Counted from the stretch's first letter, positions 1 to 9,065 are shown. The stretch: DNA of 64,000 nucleotides from Gammaproteobacteria bacterium (GCA_030426355.1 JAUHYQ010000002.1:124001-188000), one strand, 5' to 3'. The notes: generated by a model from the letters alone, not told the origin. Numbers and translations are program-made.

Positions 1-660
1 CTGCAGGCATTCCCGGGCAGTTTTTCCCGCCGCGTTCATGCGCGTACCATCGGCAATCCGGTGCGCGACGATATCCTGCGGATTCCGGTCCCAGGTTCCC
101 GCATGGCGGGTCGTGCGGGGCCGCTGAGGTTGTTGGTGATTGGCGGTAGCCAGGGTGCACTGGCGCTCAATCAATCGGTAGCGGGCGCAGTCAGCCTGTT
201 GCGCGAACCGACGAACGTTGCTGTTCGTCATCAGTCGGGAGAGGCGACATTCGATGCGGCCGTTGCAGCCTACCGCGAGAGCGGTGTGGACGTCGAGGTG
301 ACGAAATTTATCGACGATATGGCAGCGGCTTATGAATGGGCCGATGTGATTGTGTGCCGTTCGGGCGCGCTAACGGTTTCTGAAGTTGCTGCGGCAGGTT
401 TGGGGTCGGTGCTGATCCCGTTTCCGGCAGCGGTAGACGATCATCAGACACTCAATGCACATTATTTGGTAGATGCGGGTGCCGCTGTGCTGATACCGCA
501 AAGTGAGTTGACGCCCGAGCGGCTGGCACACGAATTGCAGCACTACCTGGATGACCGTAATCTGGTTATTCAGCAAGCGAACCGGGCACGTGAACTGGCG
601 AAGCCCGCCGCGACGGATGAATTGGTCGCTGCTTGCCTGGCGGCAGAGGTGGCTGCATGA
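1..660 (+). CDS. murG: MurG, UDP-GlcNAc:lipid I GlcNAc transferase (C-terminal part)
   Basis: This is the last enzyme of lipid II synthesis. It transfers GlcNAc from UDP-GlcNAc to lipid I on the inner face of the cytoplasmic membrane. The open frame runs in from the window edge, so the N-terminal acceptor-binding half is missing and about 219 residues remain. Visible motifs are GNPVR near the left edge, the glycine-rich GGSQGALALN at the start of the C-terminal Rossmann domain, and the donor-site elements CRSGALTVSE and DDHQTLNA, all typical of GT28 MurG. The stop codon overlaps the murC ATG as ATGA, so the two are translationally coupled. The identification is secure and only the start is unseen. 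Confidence 0.97.
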   Translation: MQAFPGSFSRRVHARTIGNPVRDDILRIPVPGSRMAGRAGPLRLLVIGGSQGALALNQSVAGAVSLLREPTNVAVRHQSGEATFDAAVAAYRESGVDVEVTKFIDDMAAAYEWADVIVCRSGALTVSEVAAAGLGSVLIPFPAAVDDHQTLNAHYLVDAGAAVLIPQSELTPERLAHELQHYLDDRNLVIQQANRARELAKPAATDELVAACLAAEVAA

Positions 661-2075
661 AAGATCGTATGCGCAAAATTACCCGGATCCATCTGATTGG
701 CATCGGCGGTGTCGGGATGGGCGGAATAGCGGAGGTGTTGCTCAATCTGGGTTATGAAGTGCAGGGGTCCGACCTGCGCGAGTCCAGAGTTACGCAGCGG
801 TTATCAGCGCAGGGCGCAAAGATATTTATCGGCCACGACGCTGCTTACATACAAGGTGTGGACGTGGTGGTGGTTTCCAGTGCCATCGATACCGGCAATC
901 CGGAGGCGGATGCGGCACGCAAGATGCGTATTCCGGTCGTGCGTCGCGCCGAAATGCTCGCCGAGCTCATGCGGTTTCGTCACGGGATAGCCGTCGCCGG
1001 TACGCACGGCAAAACCACTACAACCAGCCTGATTGCCAGTGTTCTTGCCGAAGCGGGAGAAGATCCGACATTCGTCATCGGCGGACGGTTGGTCAGTGCC
1101 GATTCCAACGCGCGCCTGGGAGCCGGCCAATATCTGGTTGCCGAAGCGGATGAGAGCGATGCCTCGTTTACTCATTTGCAGCCGATGTTGGCAGTGGTTA
1201 CCAATATTGATTTCGATCACATGGAGACGTACAACGGCGACCCGAAACGTTTGTATGCGAGTTTTATCGAGTTCTTGCACAATTTGCCCTTTTACGGGCT
1301 GGCGATTGTCTGCGCTGATGATGCCGGTGTGCAGCAGATTCTGCCGAAACTGAAGCGCGCCACACTGACTTATGGTGTTGCGCCGGACGCTGATGTGCGT
1401 GCCGTGCAAATAACACGCAGCGGCACGGTTTCACACGTGTCCATCGCGCGACCGGGGAAAACAGAATTGCTGGAACTCGCATTGGGCATACCGGGTCATC
1501 ACAACGTGCTGAATGCGCTGGCAGCAGTCGCGGTCGCGCACGAACTTGAGCTGGACGACAAAGCCGTGCAAAAAGCGTTGGCCACCTTCGAGGGTATAGA
1601 TCGGCGTCTGCAAGTGAATGGCGAACACATGATCGCCGCCAAACGCATTTTATTTGTTGATGATTACGGTCATCACCCGACTGAAATTTCAGCAACGCTG
1701 GATGCAGTGCGCCAGGGGTGGCCAAATCGGCGCATCGTTGTGGTGTTCCAGCCGCATCGGTATTCACGCACACGCGATCTGATGGACGATTTTGCGGATG
1801 TGTTAAGCCATGCCGATCGGCTGTTTGTCACTGAAGTGTATGCGGCGGGTGAAAAGCCCATTGCTGCGGCCGACGGCCGTTCGGTGTGTCGTGCGGTGCG
1901 CACGCGCGGACAAGTGGAACCGGTCTTTGTTGCCGATCTGAAGCGCTTGGCTGAAGACCTCGCGCCGGTGCTGGAGGACAACGATCTGGTGCTCACGCTG
2001 GGTGCGGGGAGCATCGGCGCGGCAGCACTGGAATTGCCGCAGCAGTTGGGCGGCCAGAAGGTGGCAGTGCGGTGA
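657..2075 (+). CDS. murC: MurC, UDP-N-acetylmuramate--L-alanine ligase
   Basis: This cytoplasmic ATP-dependent ligase adds L-Ala to UDP-MurNAc, the first step of the peptide stem. The product is about 472 residues, the usual MurC length. The N-terminal Rossmann domain starts with IHLIGIGGVGMGGIAEVL, the ATP-binding loop is AGTHGKTTTTSL, and the ADP-sensing region contains DDYGHHPTEI. I chose the ATG at 657 because it forms an ATGA overlap with the murG stop; an in-frame upstream start at 633 lies inside murG. It belongs to the dcw operon, and its stop overlaps the start of murB. Confidence 0.97.
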   Translation: MKDRMRKITRIHLIGIGGVGMGGIAEVLLNLGYEVQGSDLRESRVTQRLSAQGAKIFIGHDAAYIQGVDVVVVSSAIDTGNPEADAARKMRIPVVRRAEMLAELMRFRHGIAVAGTHGKTTTTSLIASVLAEAGEDPTFVIGGRLVSADSNARLGAGQYLVAEADESDASFTHLQPMLAVVTNIDFDHMETYNGDPKRLYASFIEFLHNLPFYGLAIVCADDAGVQQILPKLKRATLTYGVAPDADVRAVQITRSGTVSHVSIARPGKTELLELALGIPGHHNVLNALAAVAVAHELELDDKAVQKALATFEGIDRRLQVNGEHMIAAKRILFVDDYGHHPTEISATLDAVRQGWPNRRIVVVFQPHRYSRTRDLMDDFADVLSHADRLFVTEVYAAGEKPIAAADGRSVCRAVRTRGQVEPVFVADLKRLAEDLAPVLEDNDLVLTLGAGSIGAAALELPQQLGGQKVAVR

Positions 2076-3022
2076 TGACAGCTATTCCCGACAACATGGC
2101 TGGTCACAAGGCTTCGGTTTTGGCATGCCAGCGTGTCAATGAACCAATGGCCAGGCACACGTCATGGCGCGCCGGTGGTTCGGCTGATTTGTTTTTCCGT
2201 CCGTCCAGCCGCGAGGAACTGGTTTCCTGTCTGCAGGCATTGCCCGCAGAGTTACCGATCACTTTTATCGGTCTTGGCAGCAATGTGCTGGTGAGAGACG
2301 GCGGCATACGCGGTGCCGTGATCGCGGCGCAGGATGCCCTGGGGGACTGCAGGCAGCTGGGTGACGGGCGTATTTACGCAGGCGCAGGTTTGGCATGCAC
2401 GGTATTTGCCCGTCAGTGCGTGCGATTGAAGCTGGGGCCCGCAGAATTTTTTGCCGGCATTCCCGGCACCATTGGCGGGGCTCTGAAAATGAACGCGGGT
2501 GCCTTCGGTGGAGAAACCTGGGATCAGGTCGAATCGGTTGACGTGATCAACCGGAAGGGTGATATCACGACCCGGCAGCCCGGGGAATACGCGGTGAGAT
2601 ACCGGCACACGGAGTTAATTGGCAGAAGCGCGGAAGAATGGTTCATCGGTGCCGTGTTTCGCTTTGCTACGGACTTCGATACCAGCATGGAAAAGATGCG
2701 CAGCCTGGTGAATCAACGCAAGGAGACGCAACCGCTGGGTCTACCCAGTTGCGGCTCGGTGTTTCGCAATCCGCCGGGTGATCATGCCGCGCGGCTTATT
2801 GAAGCAGCCGGGCTCAAAGGTTTCGCACTAGGCGGCGCCGTAGTCTCGGAAAAGCATGCAAATTTTATTATCAATACCGGCTCGGCAACTGCCGCTGATA
2901 TTGAAGCGCTGATTGAGCATGTGCAGGCCGAGGTAAAGGCTCGGTATGGCGTTGAACTGCAGCGCGAAGTGCACATTATGGGTGAACCGTTGCCGCCACC
3001 GCGCGCAGGAAAGTTGTCGTGA
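2072..3022 (+). CDS. murB: MurB, UDP-N-acetylenolpyruvoylglucosamine reductase
   Basis: This FAD enzyme uses NADPH to reduce UDP-GlcNAc-enolpyruvate to UDP-MurNAc. The FAD-binding PCMH-type domain shows TFIGLGSNVLVRDGG and the loop MNAGAFGGETW. The catalytic serine segment reads SCGSVFRNPPGDHAARLIE. At about 316 residues it is of the shorter type without the extra E. coli-type insertion. The start is either GTG 2072, seven bases after an AAGGTGG element and overlapping the murC stop, or ATG 2075 immediately after. Its own stop overlaps the ddl GTG. Apart from the exact start the call is firm. Confidence 0.96.
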   Translation: MMTAIPDNMAGHKASVLACQRVNEPMARHTSWRAGGSADLFFRPSSREELVSCLQALPAELPITFIGLGSNVLVRDGGIRGAVIAAQDALGDCRQLGDGRIYAGAGLACTVFARQCVRLKLGPAEFFAGIPGTIGGALKMNAGAFGGETWDQVESVDVINRKGDITTRQPGEYAVRYRHTELIGRSAEEWFIGAVFRFATDFDTSMEKMRSLVNQRKETQPLGLPSCGSVFRNPPGDHAARLIEAAGLKGFALGGAVVSEKHANFIINTGSATAADIEALIEHVQAEVKARYGVELQREVHIMGEPLPPPRAGKLS

Positions 3023-3996
3023 GTGGCCAATATCCAAAAATCACCAACGCCAGTGATTTTGGAAAGGTCGCCGTGTTAATGGGCGGCACCTCTGCCGAGC
3101 GCGAGATTTCCTTGCTCACCGGCGAAGCGGTTTTGGCCGCGCTGAAAGAACGTGGAGTGGATGCGCACCGGGTCGATGCGATCGGCAATTTCTGGCAGGA
3201 ACTGATTGCGGCCCGCTACGACCGGGTATGGATTGCACTGCACGGACGCGGCGGGGAGGACGGCACCGTCCAGGGCTTGCTCGAATATCTGGGGATTCCG
3301 TATACGGGCAGCGGTGTGCTGGGGTCGGCCCTGGCCATGGACAAGGTGCGAACCAAACAAATACTGCAGGCATCCGGTTTGCCCACGCCTGCCTGGGTGA
3401 CGCCCACCAGCAGCGCCGAGCTGAGCGCGGCTGCCGCAACCCTGGGGTTGCCGCTGATTGTCAAACCGGCGCTGGAGGGTTCCAGTATCGGCATGTCCCG
3501 GGTTGAGCACACGGCCGAGCTGGAATCGGCGTGGCATAAAGCTCGCGCCGCCGATTCAACGGTGCTGGCCGAGTCGTGCGTCACGGGCGGCGAATACACC
3601 GCAGCCATTTTGAAAGAAACCGTGCTGCCGATCATACAGATAGAAGTGGCAGGCACCTTCTACGACTATCAGGCCAAGTACTTCAGTGACGAGACCCGCT
3701 ATCACTGCCCCTGCGATTTATCACCCGATGAAGAGCAGCGTATGGCGCAGCTGGCGCTGCAGGCGTTCCGGGCCGTGGGTGCCCGTGGCTGGGGCCGAGT
3801 GGATTTCATGCGCGATGCGGCGACAGGTCAGCCTCTTATATTAGAGGTCAATACGGTGCCCGGCATGACCAGTCACAGTCTGGTGCCTATGGCCGCTGAG
3901 GCTGCCGGCATCGACTTTGGCGGCCTGGTCTGGCGCATCCTGGAAACCGCGTTTGTTGCAGAGGCTGATGCCGGGGGGGCCAGCGATGCTGCGTAG
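3019..3996 (+). CDS. ddl: D-alanine--D-alanine ligase
   Basis: Ddl is an ATP-grasp ligase that makes the D-Ala-D-Ala dipeptide for the peptidoglycan stem. The family signatures are present in order: VAVLMGGTSAEREISLLTG near residue 17, HGRGGEDGTVQGLLE, the ATP-binding segment VKPALEGSSIGMSRV, and the C-terminal metal and substrate loop EVNTVPGMTSHSLVPMAAE. The length of 325 residues is slightly longer than usual because of a short N-terminal extension if the GTG at 3019 is used. That GTG forms a GTGA overlap with murB. The position between murB and ftsQ is the standard dcw order. Confidence 0.96.
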   Translation: MSGQYPKITNASDFGKVAVLMGGTSAEREISLLTGEAVLAALKERGVDAHRVDAIGNFWQELIAARYDRVWIALHGRGGEDGTVQGLLEYLGIPYTGSGVLGSALAMDKVRTKQILQASGLPTPAWVTPTSSAELSAAAATLGLPLIVKPALEGSSIGMSRVEHTAELESAWHKARAADSTVLAESCVTGGEYTAAILKETVLPIIQIEVAGTFYDYQAKYFSDETRYHCPCDLSPDEEQRMAQLALQAFRAVGARGWGRVDFMRDAATGQPLILEVNTVPGMTSHSLVPMAAEAAGIDFGGLVWRILETAFVAEADAGGASDAA

Positions 3997-4795
3997 ACGC
4001 GCCAACCGTCGCAAGTCGGCACCCCGTTCGCGGCAGAAGTTCCGCTGGCCAAGCTTGCCGCGCATCAATTGGGGGTTGCTGGCAAATGTCTGTCTGTTGG
4101 CAGTTTTTTCGGTTCTGACGTACTACGGGACTTTATGGTTAATGGATAGACCTATAAACTCCGTGCGTATAGAAGGGCGCTTCGAACGGGTGACTGCAAT
4201 GCAGGTCGAAGCAGCCCTGTCACCGTATCTGGACAAAGGGTTTTTGAGTCTGAATATCGGTGATGCGCAGCGTGCGGTGGCACGCTTGCCCTGGGTGGAA
4301 AGGGCCAGCATCAGAAGGAGCTGGCCGGCAGCGCTGAACGTGGCCGTGACGGAAGAGCGGGCGGCAGCGCGGTGGGGCGATAACGGGTTATTGAATGTTT
4401 ACGGGGAGTTGTTCGTCCGGGAAGCAAAGCACGTGCCGGCAGAGTTGCCGCGCCTGCGTGGTCCTGACGGTACCGAACTACAGGTGGCGAAGCGCTATTT
4501 CGATTTGGATGCACGTTTGCAGCAGCGCGGCTTGAAGGCCGTGTCGCTGAGTGTTGATGCCCGCGGTTCGTGGGAGCTGGGCTTGAGCAACGGGCTGCAA
4601 GTGCGTCTGGGTGCGGTCGACATTGATGGTCGTGCAGCGCGTTTCTTTGTTGCGCTGGACAACGTGCTCGCACCAATAGGCGATCAAGTTCACTACGTCG
4701 ACATGCGTTACACGAATGGTTTCGCAGTGGGCTGGAAAGCTCAGGCTGAAATGCGCATGGCCCGATTGGGAGAGGCAGCAGCGAATGGCTGGTAA
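3986..4795 (+). CDS. ftsQ: Cell division protein FtsQ
   Basis: FtsQ is a bitopic divisome protein that recruits FtsB/FtsL and links early and late division proteins. A very basic cytoplasmic tail (RRRANRRKSAPRSRQK) precedes one membrane segment at roughly residues 33-50 (LLANVCLLAVFSVLTYYG). A POTRA domain follows, beginning PINSVRIEGRF, and then the FtsQ beta domain. The chosen ATG at 3986 overlaps the ddl stop by 11 bases and gives 269 residues. ATG 3968 is possible but would add residues of no recognisable character. It lies directly before ftsA with overlapping ends. Confidence 0.93.
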   Translation: MLRRRANRRKSAPRSRQKFRWPSLPRINWGLLANVCLLAVFSVLTYYGTLWLMDRPINSVRIEGRFERVTAMQVEAALSPYLDKGFLSLNIGDAQRAVARLPWVERASIRRSWPAALNVAVTEERAAARWGDNGLLNVYGELFVREAKHVPAELPRLRGPDGTELQVAKRYFDLDARLQQRGLKAVSLSVDARGSWELGLSNGLQVRLGAVDIDGRAARFFVALDNVLAPIGDQVHYVDMRYTNGFAVGWKAQAEMRMARLGEAAANGW

Positions 4796-6017
4796 GACCG
4801 ATAAAGAACTGGTCGTTGCGCTGGACATTGGTACGTCCAAAATAGTCGCTATAGTTGGCGAGGTGCAGGAAGACCGCGAACTCGAAGTCATTGGTTTCGG
4901 TTCGCACCCGTCGCGCGGCTTGAAAAAAGGCGTGGTCAACAACATTGAGGCCACCGTTAATTCCATCCAGCGTGCGGTGGAAGAAGCCGAGTTGATGGCC
5001 GGTTGCGACATTCAGTCCGTATACACCGGAATCGCGGGGAGCCATATTCGCAGTCTGAATTCTCACGGCATCGTGGGTATCCGGGATCGTGAAGTGGGGC
5101 CCGGCGACGTGGATCGCGTGATTGAAGCTGCCCGCGCCGTGCCTATTCCGGCAGATCAGCGCATTCTGCATGTGTTGCCGCAGGAGTTCATCATTGACGG
5201 ACAGGACGGCATCCGCGACCCGATTGGCATGAGCGGTGTGCGGCTGGAAGCGCGCGTGCACATGGTGACCGGTGCCGCCTCGGCCGCGCAGAACATCGTC
5301 AAGTGTGTGCAGCGCTGCGGTCTGGAAGTCGAAGATATCGTGCTCGAGCAGTTGGCTTCCAGCTATGCCGTGCTGACGGAAGATGAAAAAGAACTGGGTG
5401 TCTGCCTGGTTGATATCGGCGGCGGCACAACCGACATTGCAGTCTTCCACGAGGGTGCTATCAAACACACCGCTGTGATTCCTATAGCGGGCGATCAGGT
5501 GACGAATGACATTGCGATCTCCCTGCGCACGCCGACGCAGTATGCCGAAGAGATCAAAATCAAGTACGCGTGCGCTTTATCGCAACTGGCAAACCGCGAC
5601 GAAACCATCGAGGTGCCCAGTGTGGGCGATCGTCCGCCGCGCCGGCTTGCCCGGCAGACGCTGGGCGAGGTCGTGGAGCCACGCTACGAAGAATTGTTTC
5701 AGTTGATTGCGAATGAATTGAGGCGCAGTAACTTTGAAGAGCTTATTGCTGCCGGCATCGTGCTGACGGGCGGCAGTTCAAAAATGGAAGGGGCGGTGGA
5801 GCTTGCTGAAGAAGTTTTCCACATGCCAGTGCGGTTGGGTATGCCGCAGTACGTAAAAGGTTTGGGTGAAGTAGTACGTAATCCGATTCACGCCACGGGA
5901 GTGGGCATTCTTTTATACGCCAGAGATAAGGCTGAAGGAGGTGTCGACACGGCGGTGCGGGGAGGATTGCGGGAAGTTTGGTCGCGAATGAGATCCTGGT
6001 TTCAGGGTAATAACTAG
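4785..6017 (+). CDS. ftsA: Cell division protein FtsA
   Basis: FtsA is an actin-like ATPase that tethers FtsZ to the membrane and controls divisome activation. The phosphate-binding element VVALDIGTSK lies at residues 9-18, the second phosphate loop is VDIGGGTTDIA, and the adenosine-site segment is VLTGGSSKMEG. The C-terminus (WSRMRSWFQGNN) is the amphipathic membrane-targeting helix. The length of 410 residues is normal. The start at ATG 4785 overlaps the end of ftsQ by 11 bases; upstream in-frame starts fall inside ftsQ. FtsZ follows after 36 bases. Confidence 0.97.
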   Translation: MAGKTDKELVVALDIGTSKIVAIVGEVQEDRELEVIGFGSHPSRGLKKGVVNNIEATVNSIQRAVEEAELMAGCDIQSVYTGIAGSHIRSLNSHGIVGIRDREVGPGDVDRVIEAARAVPIPADQRILHVLPQEFIIDGQDGIRDPIGMSGVRLEARVHMVTGAASAAQNIVKCVQRCGLEVEDIVLEQLASSYAVLTEDEKELGVCLVDIGGGTTDIAVFHEGAIKHTAVIPIAGDQVTNDIAISLRTPTQYAEEIKIKYACALSQLANRDETIEVPSVGDRPPRRLARQTLGEVVEPRYEELFQLIANELRRSNFEELIAAGIVLTGGSSKMEGAVELAEEVFHMPVRLGMPQYVKGLGEVVRNPIHATGVGILLYARDKAEGGVDTAVRGGLREVWSRMRSWFQGNN

Positions 6018-6053
6018 ATACATATATCCACTTAAGGATGAGGAGTGAAGGCA

Positions 6054-7247
6054 ATGTTTGAACTCATGGATGCGTACAGCCAAAGCGCTGTTATTAAAGT
6101 TGTCGGTGTCGGTGGTGGCGGCGGAAATGCCGTGAAGCACATGGCCTCGTGCGGCATAGAAGGCGTGGATTTCATCTGCGCGAATACTGATCGGCAGGCG
6201 TTATTGAGCGCCGATGTGAAAACCACGTTGCAGATCGGCTGCAATATCACCAAGGGCCTTGGCGCCGGTGCCAGTCCCGATATTGGCTATAAAGCCGCGA
6301 TGGAAGATCGGGATCGATTGCAGGAGTTGATCGAAGGTGCTGACATGCTGTTCATTACCGCCGGTCTGGGTGGCGGTACGGGCACAGGTGCGGCACCGGT
6401 GATTGCGCAGATTGCCAAAGAGCTCGGTATTCTGACTGTTGCGGTCGTGACCAAGCCCTTCGACATGGAGGGTGGCAAGCGCATGCAGATTGCGGACGAC
6501 GGTCTCGTCGAATTGGCCAAGAGCGTGGATTCGCTGATCACGATTCCGAACCAGAAGCTGCTGTCTGTTCTGGGCCCCGATGTCACGTTGCTTGACGCAT
6601 TCAAGTCGGCCAATGAGGTATTGCAGGGGGCTGTGCAGGGTATTGCCGAGCTGATCACCCGCGAAGGCCTCATCAACGTTGACTTCGCTGATGTTCGTAC
6701 CGTGATGTCCGAGATGGGTATGGCGATGATGGGCACCGGCGTCGCATCCGGTGAGGATCGTGCCCGTGAAGCAGCCGAAGCGGCTGTTTCCAGCCCGCTG
6801 CTGGAAGACATTAATCTTTCCGGCGCCAACGGCATTCTCGTTAATGTGACGGCTGGCGAAGACCTGTCCATTGGCGAGTTCGCGATTATTGGCGACACGG
6901 TAAAGGAATACGCTTCGGATGATGCCACCGTGGTTATTGGGACCGTGATTGACCCGACGATGAACAACACCATTCGAGTAACGGTGGTGGCGACCGGATT
7001 GGGCAAGGGTATTGTCGGTTCCGTGCAGCGCGACGGCAGAATTGAGCCGCTGCAGGCAACTGCCCGCACGGCACCCGCTCAGCCGGAAGTGCCGCTGACG
7101 GCGTCCGGAACCCCCGATTACGGCGATCTGGACGTGCCCCCGGGCATTCGCGGGCGTCAGAAAGCGGTCGGTCATGACGTAGTGGATTTACAGGAAGACC
7201 TTGATTTACTTGATATTCCTGCATTTTTGCGCCGCCAGGCGGACTGA
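6054..7247 (+). CDS. ftsZ: Cell division GTPase FtsZ
   Basis: FtsZ is the tubulin homologue that forms the Z ring. It has the N-terminal glycine-rich segment VVGVGGGGGNAVKHM, the tubulin signature ITAGLGGGTGTGAAPVIAQ, the catalytic T7-loop region (NVDFADVRTVM) and the conserved C-terminal tail LDIPAFLRRQAD that binds FtsA and ZipA. The length is 397 residues. ATG 6054 follows an AGGAG at about 6041-6045; a GTG at 6045 is an in-frame but less likely alternative. About 250 bases without a gene separate it from lpxC, which probably has its own promoter there. Confidence 0.98.
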   Translation: MFELMDAYSQSAVIKVVGVGGGGGNAVKHMASCGIEGVDFICANTDRQALLSADVKTTLQIGCNITKGLGAGASPDIGYKAAMEDRDRLQELIEGADMLFITAGLGGGTGTGAAPVIAQIAKELGILTVAVVTKPFDMEGGKRMQIADDGLVELAKSVDSLITIPNQKLLSVLGPDVTLLDAFKSANEVLQGAVQGIAELITREGLINVDFADVRTVMSEMGMAMMGTGVASGEDRAREAAEAAVSSPLLEDINLSGANGILVNVTAGEDLSIGEFAIIGDTVKEYASDDATVVIGTVIDPTMNNTIRVTVVATGLGKGIVGSVQRDGRIEPLQATARTAPAQPEVPLTASGTPDYGDLDVPPGIRGRQKAVGHDVVDLQEDLDLLDIPAFLRRQAD

Positions 7248-7495
7248 ATTTGGGGGTTGTTTTGTTGCGACTTCGGGCATTGCTGTGGTACTTTGCGCCG
7301 CGGTGACTGCCCCTATGTGCGCGTGGCTGCCAAAAAGTGGATTAGCAGCCAACAACTTACAGGGTAAACCTATGTTGTGAGGTTAACTCGGATGCGGTAA
7401 ATGGGGTACCCGAAACCGGGCGGTTTTGGGCACACCGCCAACTAACGGAACGATTGGATGGAATTCGACTCCATAAACTGGAGGCGAGCTTGCTT

Positions 7496-8407
7496 ATGCT
7501 GAAACAGCGGACACTTAAAAATGCGATCAGAGCCACGGGCGTGGGTCTGCATACCGGGCGAAAGGTTTTTATGACTTTGCGGCCGGCGGCGGACAACACG
7601 GGTATCGTGTTTCGTCGCGTTGATCTGGATCCGCCGGTTGATATTCCTGCGGATAGCAAAATTGTTGGCGAGACCATGCTGGGCACCACCCTTATCAAGG
7701 GTGATGTTAAAGTCGCGACCGTTGAGCATCTGATGTCAGCTTTTGCAGGTTTAGGTATCGACAATGCCTATGTGGATCTGAGCGCACCCGAAGTACCTAT
7801 CATGGACGGCAGTGCTGCACCTTTTGTATTTTTGTTGCAGTCTGCAGGCGTGACCGAACAGACATCACCCAAAAAGTTCTTGCGGATTCTCAAGCCTGTT
7901 CGCGTAGAACAGGGCGACAAGTGGGCTGAGTTTCGGCCCTACGACGGGTTCCGCGTTAATTTCCGCATTGATTTTGAGCACCCGGTGTTTAAAACTCATC
8001 TGCAATCGTCGTCTGTTGATTTCTCGACCACCTCATTCCTGCGAGAAGTCAGCCGCGCGCGCACGTTTGGTTTTCTGCGTGACATAGAAATGCTGCGTTC
8101 CAAGCGTTTGGCGCTGGGCGGCAGTATCGACAACGCCATCGTGCTGGATGACTTCCGGGTATTGAACGAAGGCGGCCTTCGCTACGAAGATGAGTTTGTA
8201 CGCCACAAGATACTGGACGCAATCGGTGATCTTTATCTAGCCGGTCACAGCCTGGTAGGCGAGTACACTGGGTACAAGTCCGGTCACGAACTGAACAATA
8301 TGCTGTTGCGTGAGCTTTGGGCCCGAACTGATGCTTGGGAAGAAGTGACGTTTTCCACGGCGGGCGATGCGCCAATTTGCTACAAGGCCGCGACCAGCTT
8401 TGCTTAG
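7496..8407 (+). CDS. lpxC: LpxC, UDP-3-O-acyl-N-acetylglucosamine deacetylase
   Basis: LpxC is the zinc-dependent deacetylase that commits UDP-3-O-acyl-GlcNAc to lipid A synthesis. The product of 303 residues matches the family. Zinc ligands are visible as the His of [15 protein letters not shown] and the His/Asp pair of [15 protein letters not shown], with the downstream GHELNN histidine as general acid. The N-terminus ([20 protein letters not shown]) is typical. ATG 7496 is chosen because the residues upstream of it are not family-like. The gene ends the (+) strand dcw block and is followed by an intrinsic terminator. Confidence 0.97.
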   Translation: MLKQRTLKNAIRATGVGLHTGRKVFMTLRPAADNTGIVFRRVDLDPPVDIPADSKIVGETMLGTTLIKGDVKVATVEHLMSAFAGLGIDNAYVDLSAPEVPIMDGSAAPFVFLLQSAGVTEQTSPKKFLRILKPVRVEQGDKWAEFRPYDGFRVNFRIDFEHPVFKTHLQSSSVDFSTTSFLREVSRARTFGFLRDIEMLRSKRLALGGSIDNAIVLDDFRVLNEGGLRYEDEFVRHKILDAIGDLYLAGHSLVGEYTGYKSGHELNNMLLRELWARTDAWEEVTFSTAGDAPICYKAATSFA

Positions 8408-8430
8408 CACATTGCTATAATCCTCATTTG

Positions 8431-8456
8431 AAGCCCGCCTTGCGCGGGCTTTTTTC
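8431..8456 (+). terminator. Intrinsic terminator after lpxC
   Basis: An AAGCCCGC / GCGGGCTT stem with a five-base loop is followed directly by a T run. It lies 24 bases past the lpxC stop and also just past the dciA stop on the other strand. It probably ends lpxC transcripts and may work in both directions. Confidence 0.9.
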
Positions 8457-8467
8457 TGCAACAGCGT

Positions 8468-8770
8468 TTAGCCCGCGACGCGGACTTTAACCGCGGTTGC
8501 AGACGCACCGAAGTCGGTGCAAAGCGCCAGCAATTTCGGAGCCTCAAAACGGAGCCGCGAGGCCCATTCGGGGTTTGCGGCGATCACAATCAGGGTGCCG
8601 TCGTCGTGCACGTTGCAGTGCATGATGCCGTTGCTTAGGGGTTCGCCCAGATTGTTGCGCATATGCTGGCTGAGGTCGGAACGCAGGCGGGCGGCCACGG
8701 CCAGTTTCGCCAATCCCGTGTCATCAGCCGCTATCAGGTCTGACAACGACTTAGCCTTATCTTTTGACAT
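8468..8770 (-). CDS. dciA: DciA-like (DUF721) DnaB helicase operator
   Basis: This 100-residue protein belongs to the DUF721/DciA family, the ancestral bacterial factor that loads or operates the DnaB replicative helicase; DnaC replaced it in enterics. The conserved C-terminal core is visible: a beta-rich stretch around CNVHDDGTLIVIAANPEWASRLRF followed by a helix and a short terminal strand. Only a small N-terminal helical segment precedes it, so this is a compact version. The position between lpxC and secA, in reverse orientation, is the usual gammaproteobacterial place for this gene. Assignment rests on family pattern and synteny. Confidence 0.8.
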   Translation of the reverse strand: MSKDKAKSLSDLIAADDTGLAKLAVAARLRSDLSQHMRNNLGEPLSNGIMHCNVHDDGTLIVIAANPEWASRLRFEAPKLLALCTDFGASATAVKVRVAG

Positions 8771-8842
8771 AATTTCTCGAAAATTCGGTCAATTCCGTGA
8801 CCAGTTCCTTGTTGTAGAAGGCCTTTCTGCCTATTCTAGCCC

Positions 8843-8945
8843 CGCGATAAGGGCAAACGCGCTGAAAGGCGCGGACGCAAAGCTACCGATCTAAGGGCCA
8901 TCCCCTGTGAATTTGAGGGGTTCCTATGATAGCGGGGTTACCGAC
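8843..8945 (+). promoter_or_regulatory. Cyclic di-GMP riboswitch (GEMM-I)
   Basis: All the hallmark elements of the class I c-di-GMP aptamer are present in order. GGGCAAAC is at 8851-8858, followed by a short GC stem capped by a GAAA tetraloop at 8864-8867 and GGACGCAAAGC at 8873-8883. CTAAGG (8891-8896) and CCTATG (8923-8928) together resemble the 11-nt tetraloop receptor and flank a CCCCT/AGGGG hairpin, and the 3' element AGCGGGGTTACCGA is at 8931-8944. It sits about 120 bases upstream of the M23 peptidase ATG on the same strand. The aptamer is convincing from sequence alone; whether ligand turns expression on or off cannot be read. Confidence 0.94.
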
Positions 8946-9065
8946 AATGATGGCAAACAACGCATTGACGACCGTATTTTGTGCGCGCTGCGGGCGTCAA
9001 ATTTATCTATTAAAAGGGTTTTCCGCCCAACGTTGTTGTTTGCCTGCGGAGGATGTACGGCGGAT

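Noticed and set aside
4311-5468. A 385-codon open frame on the minus strand opposite ftsQ and ftsA
   Set aside because: Its translation is rich in His, Arg and Pro and shows no family motif. It mirrors the codon pattern of ftsA, whose sense reading is certain.
6201-7175. A 324-codon open frame on the minus strand opposite ftsZ
   Set aside because: It is antisense to a highly conserved gene and the product has low-complexity His/Arg/Gln composition. It has no ribosome-binding site.
7248-7495. A regulatory RNA between ftsZ and lpxC
   Set aside because: There are several weak stems, such as GGCTGC/GCAGCC, but no recognisable class; probably an ordinary promoter region.
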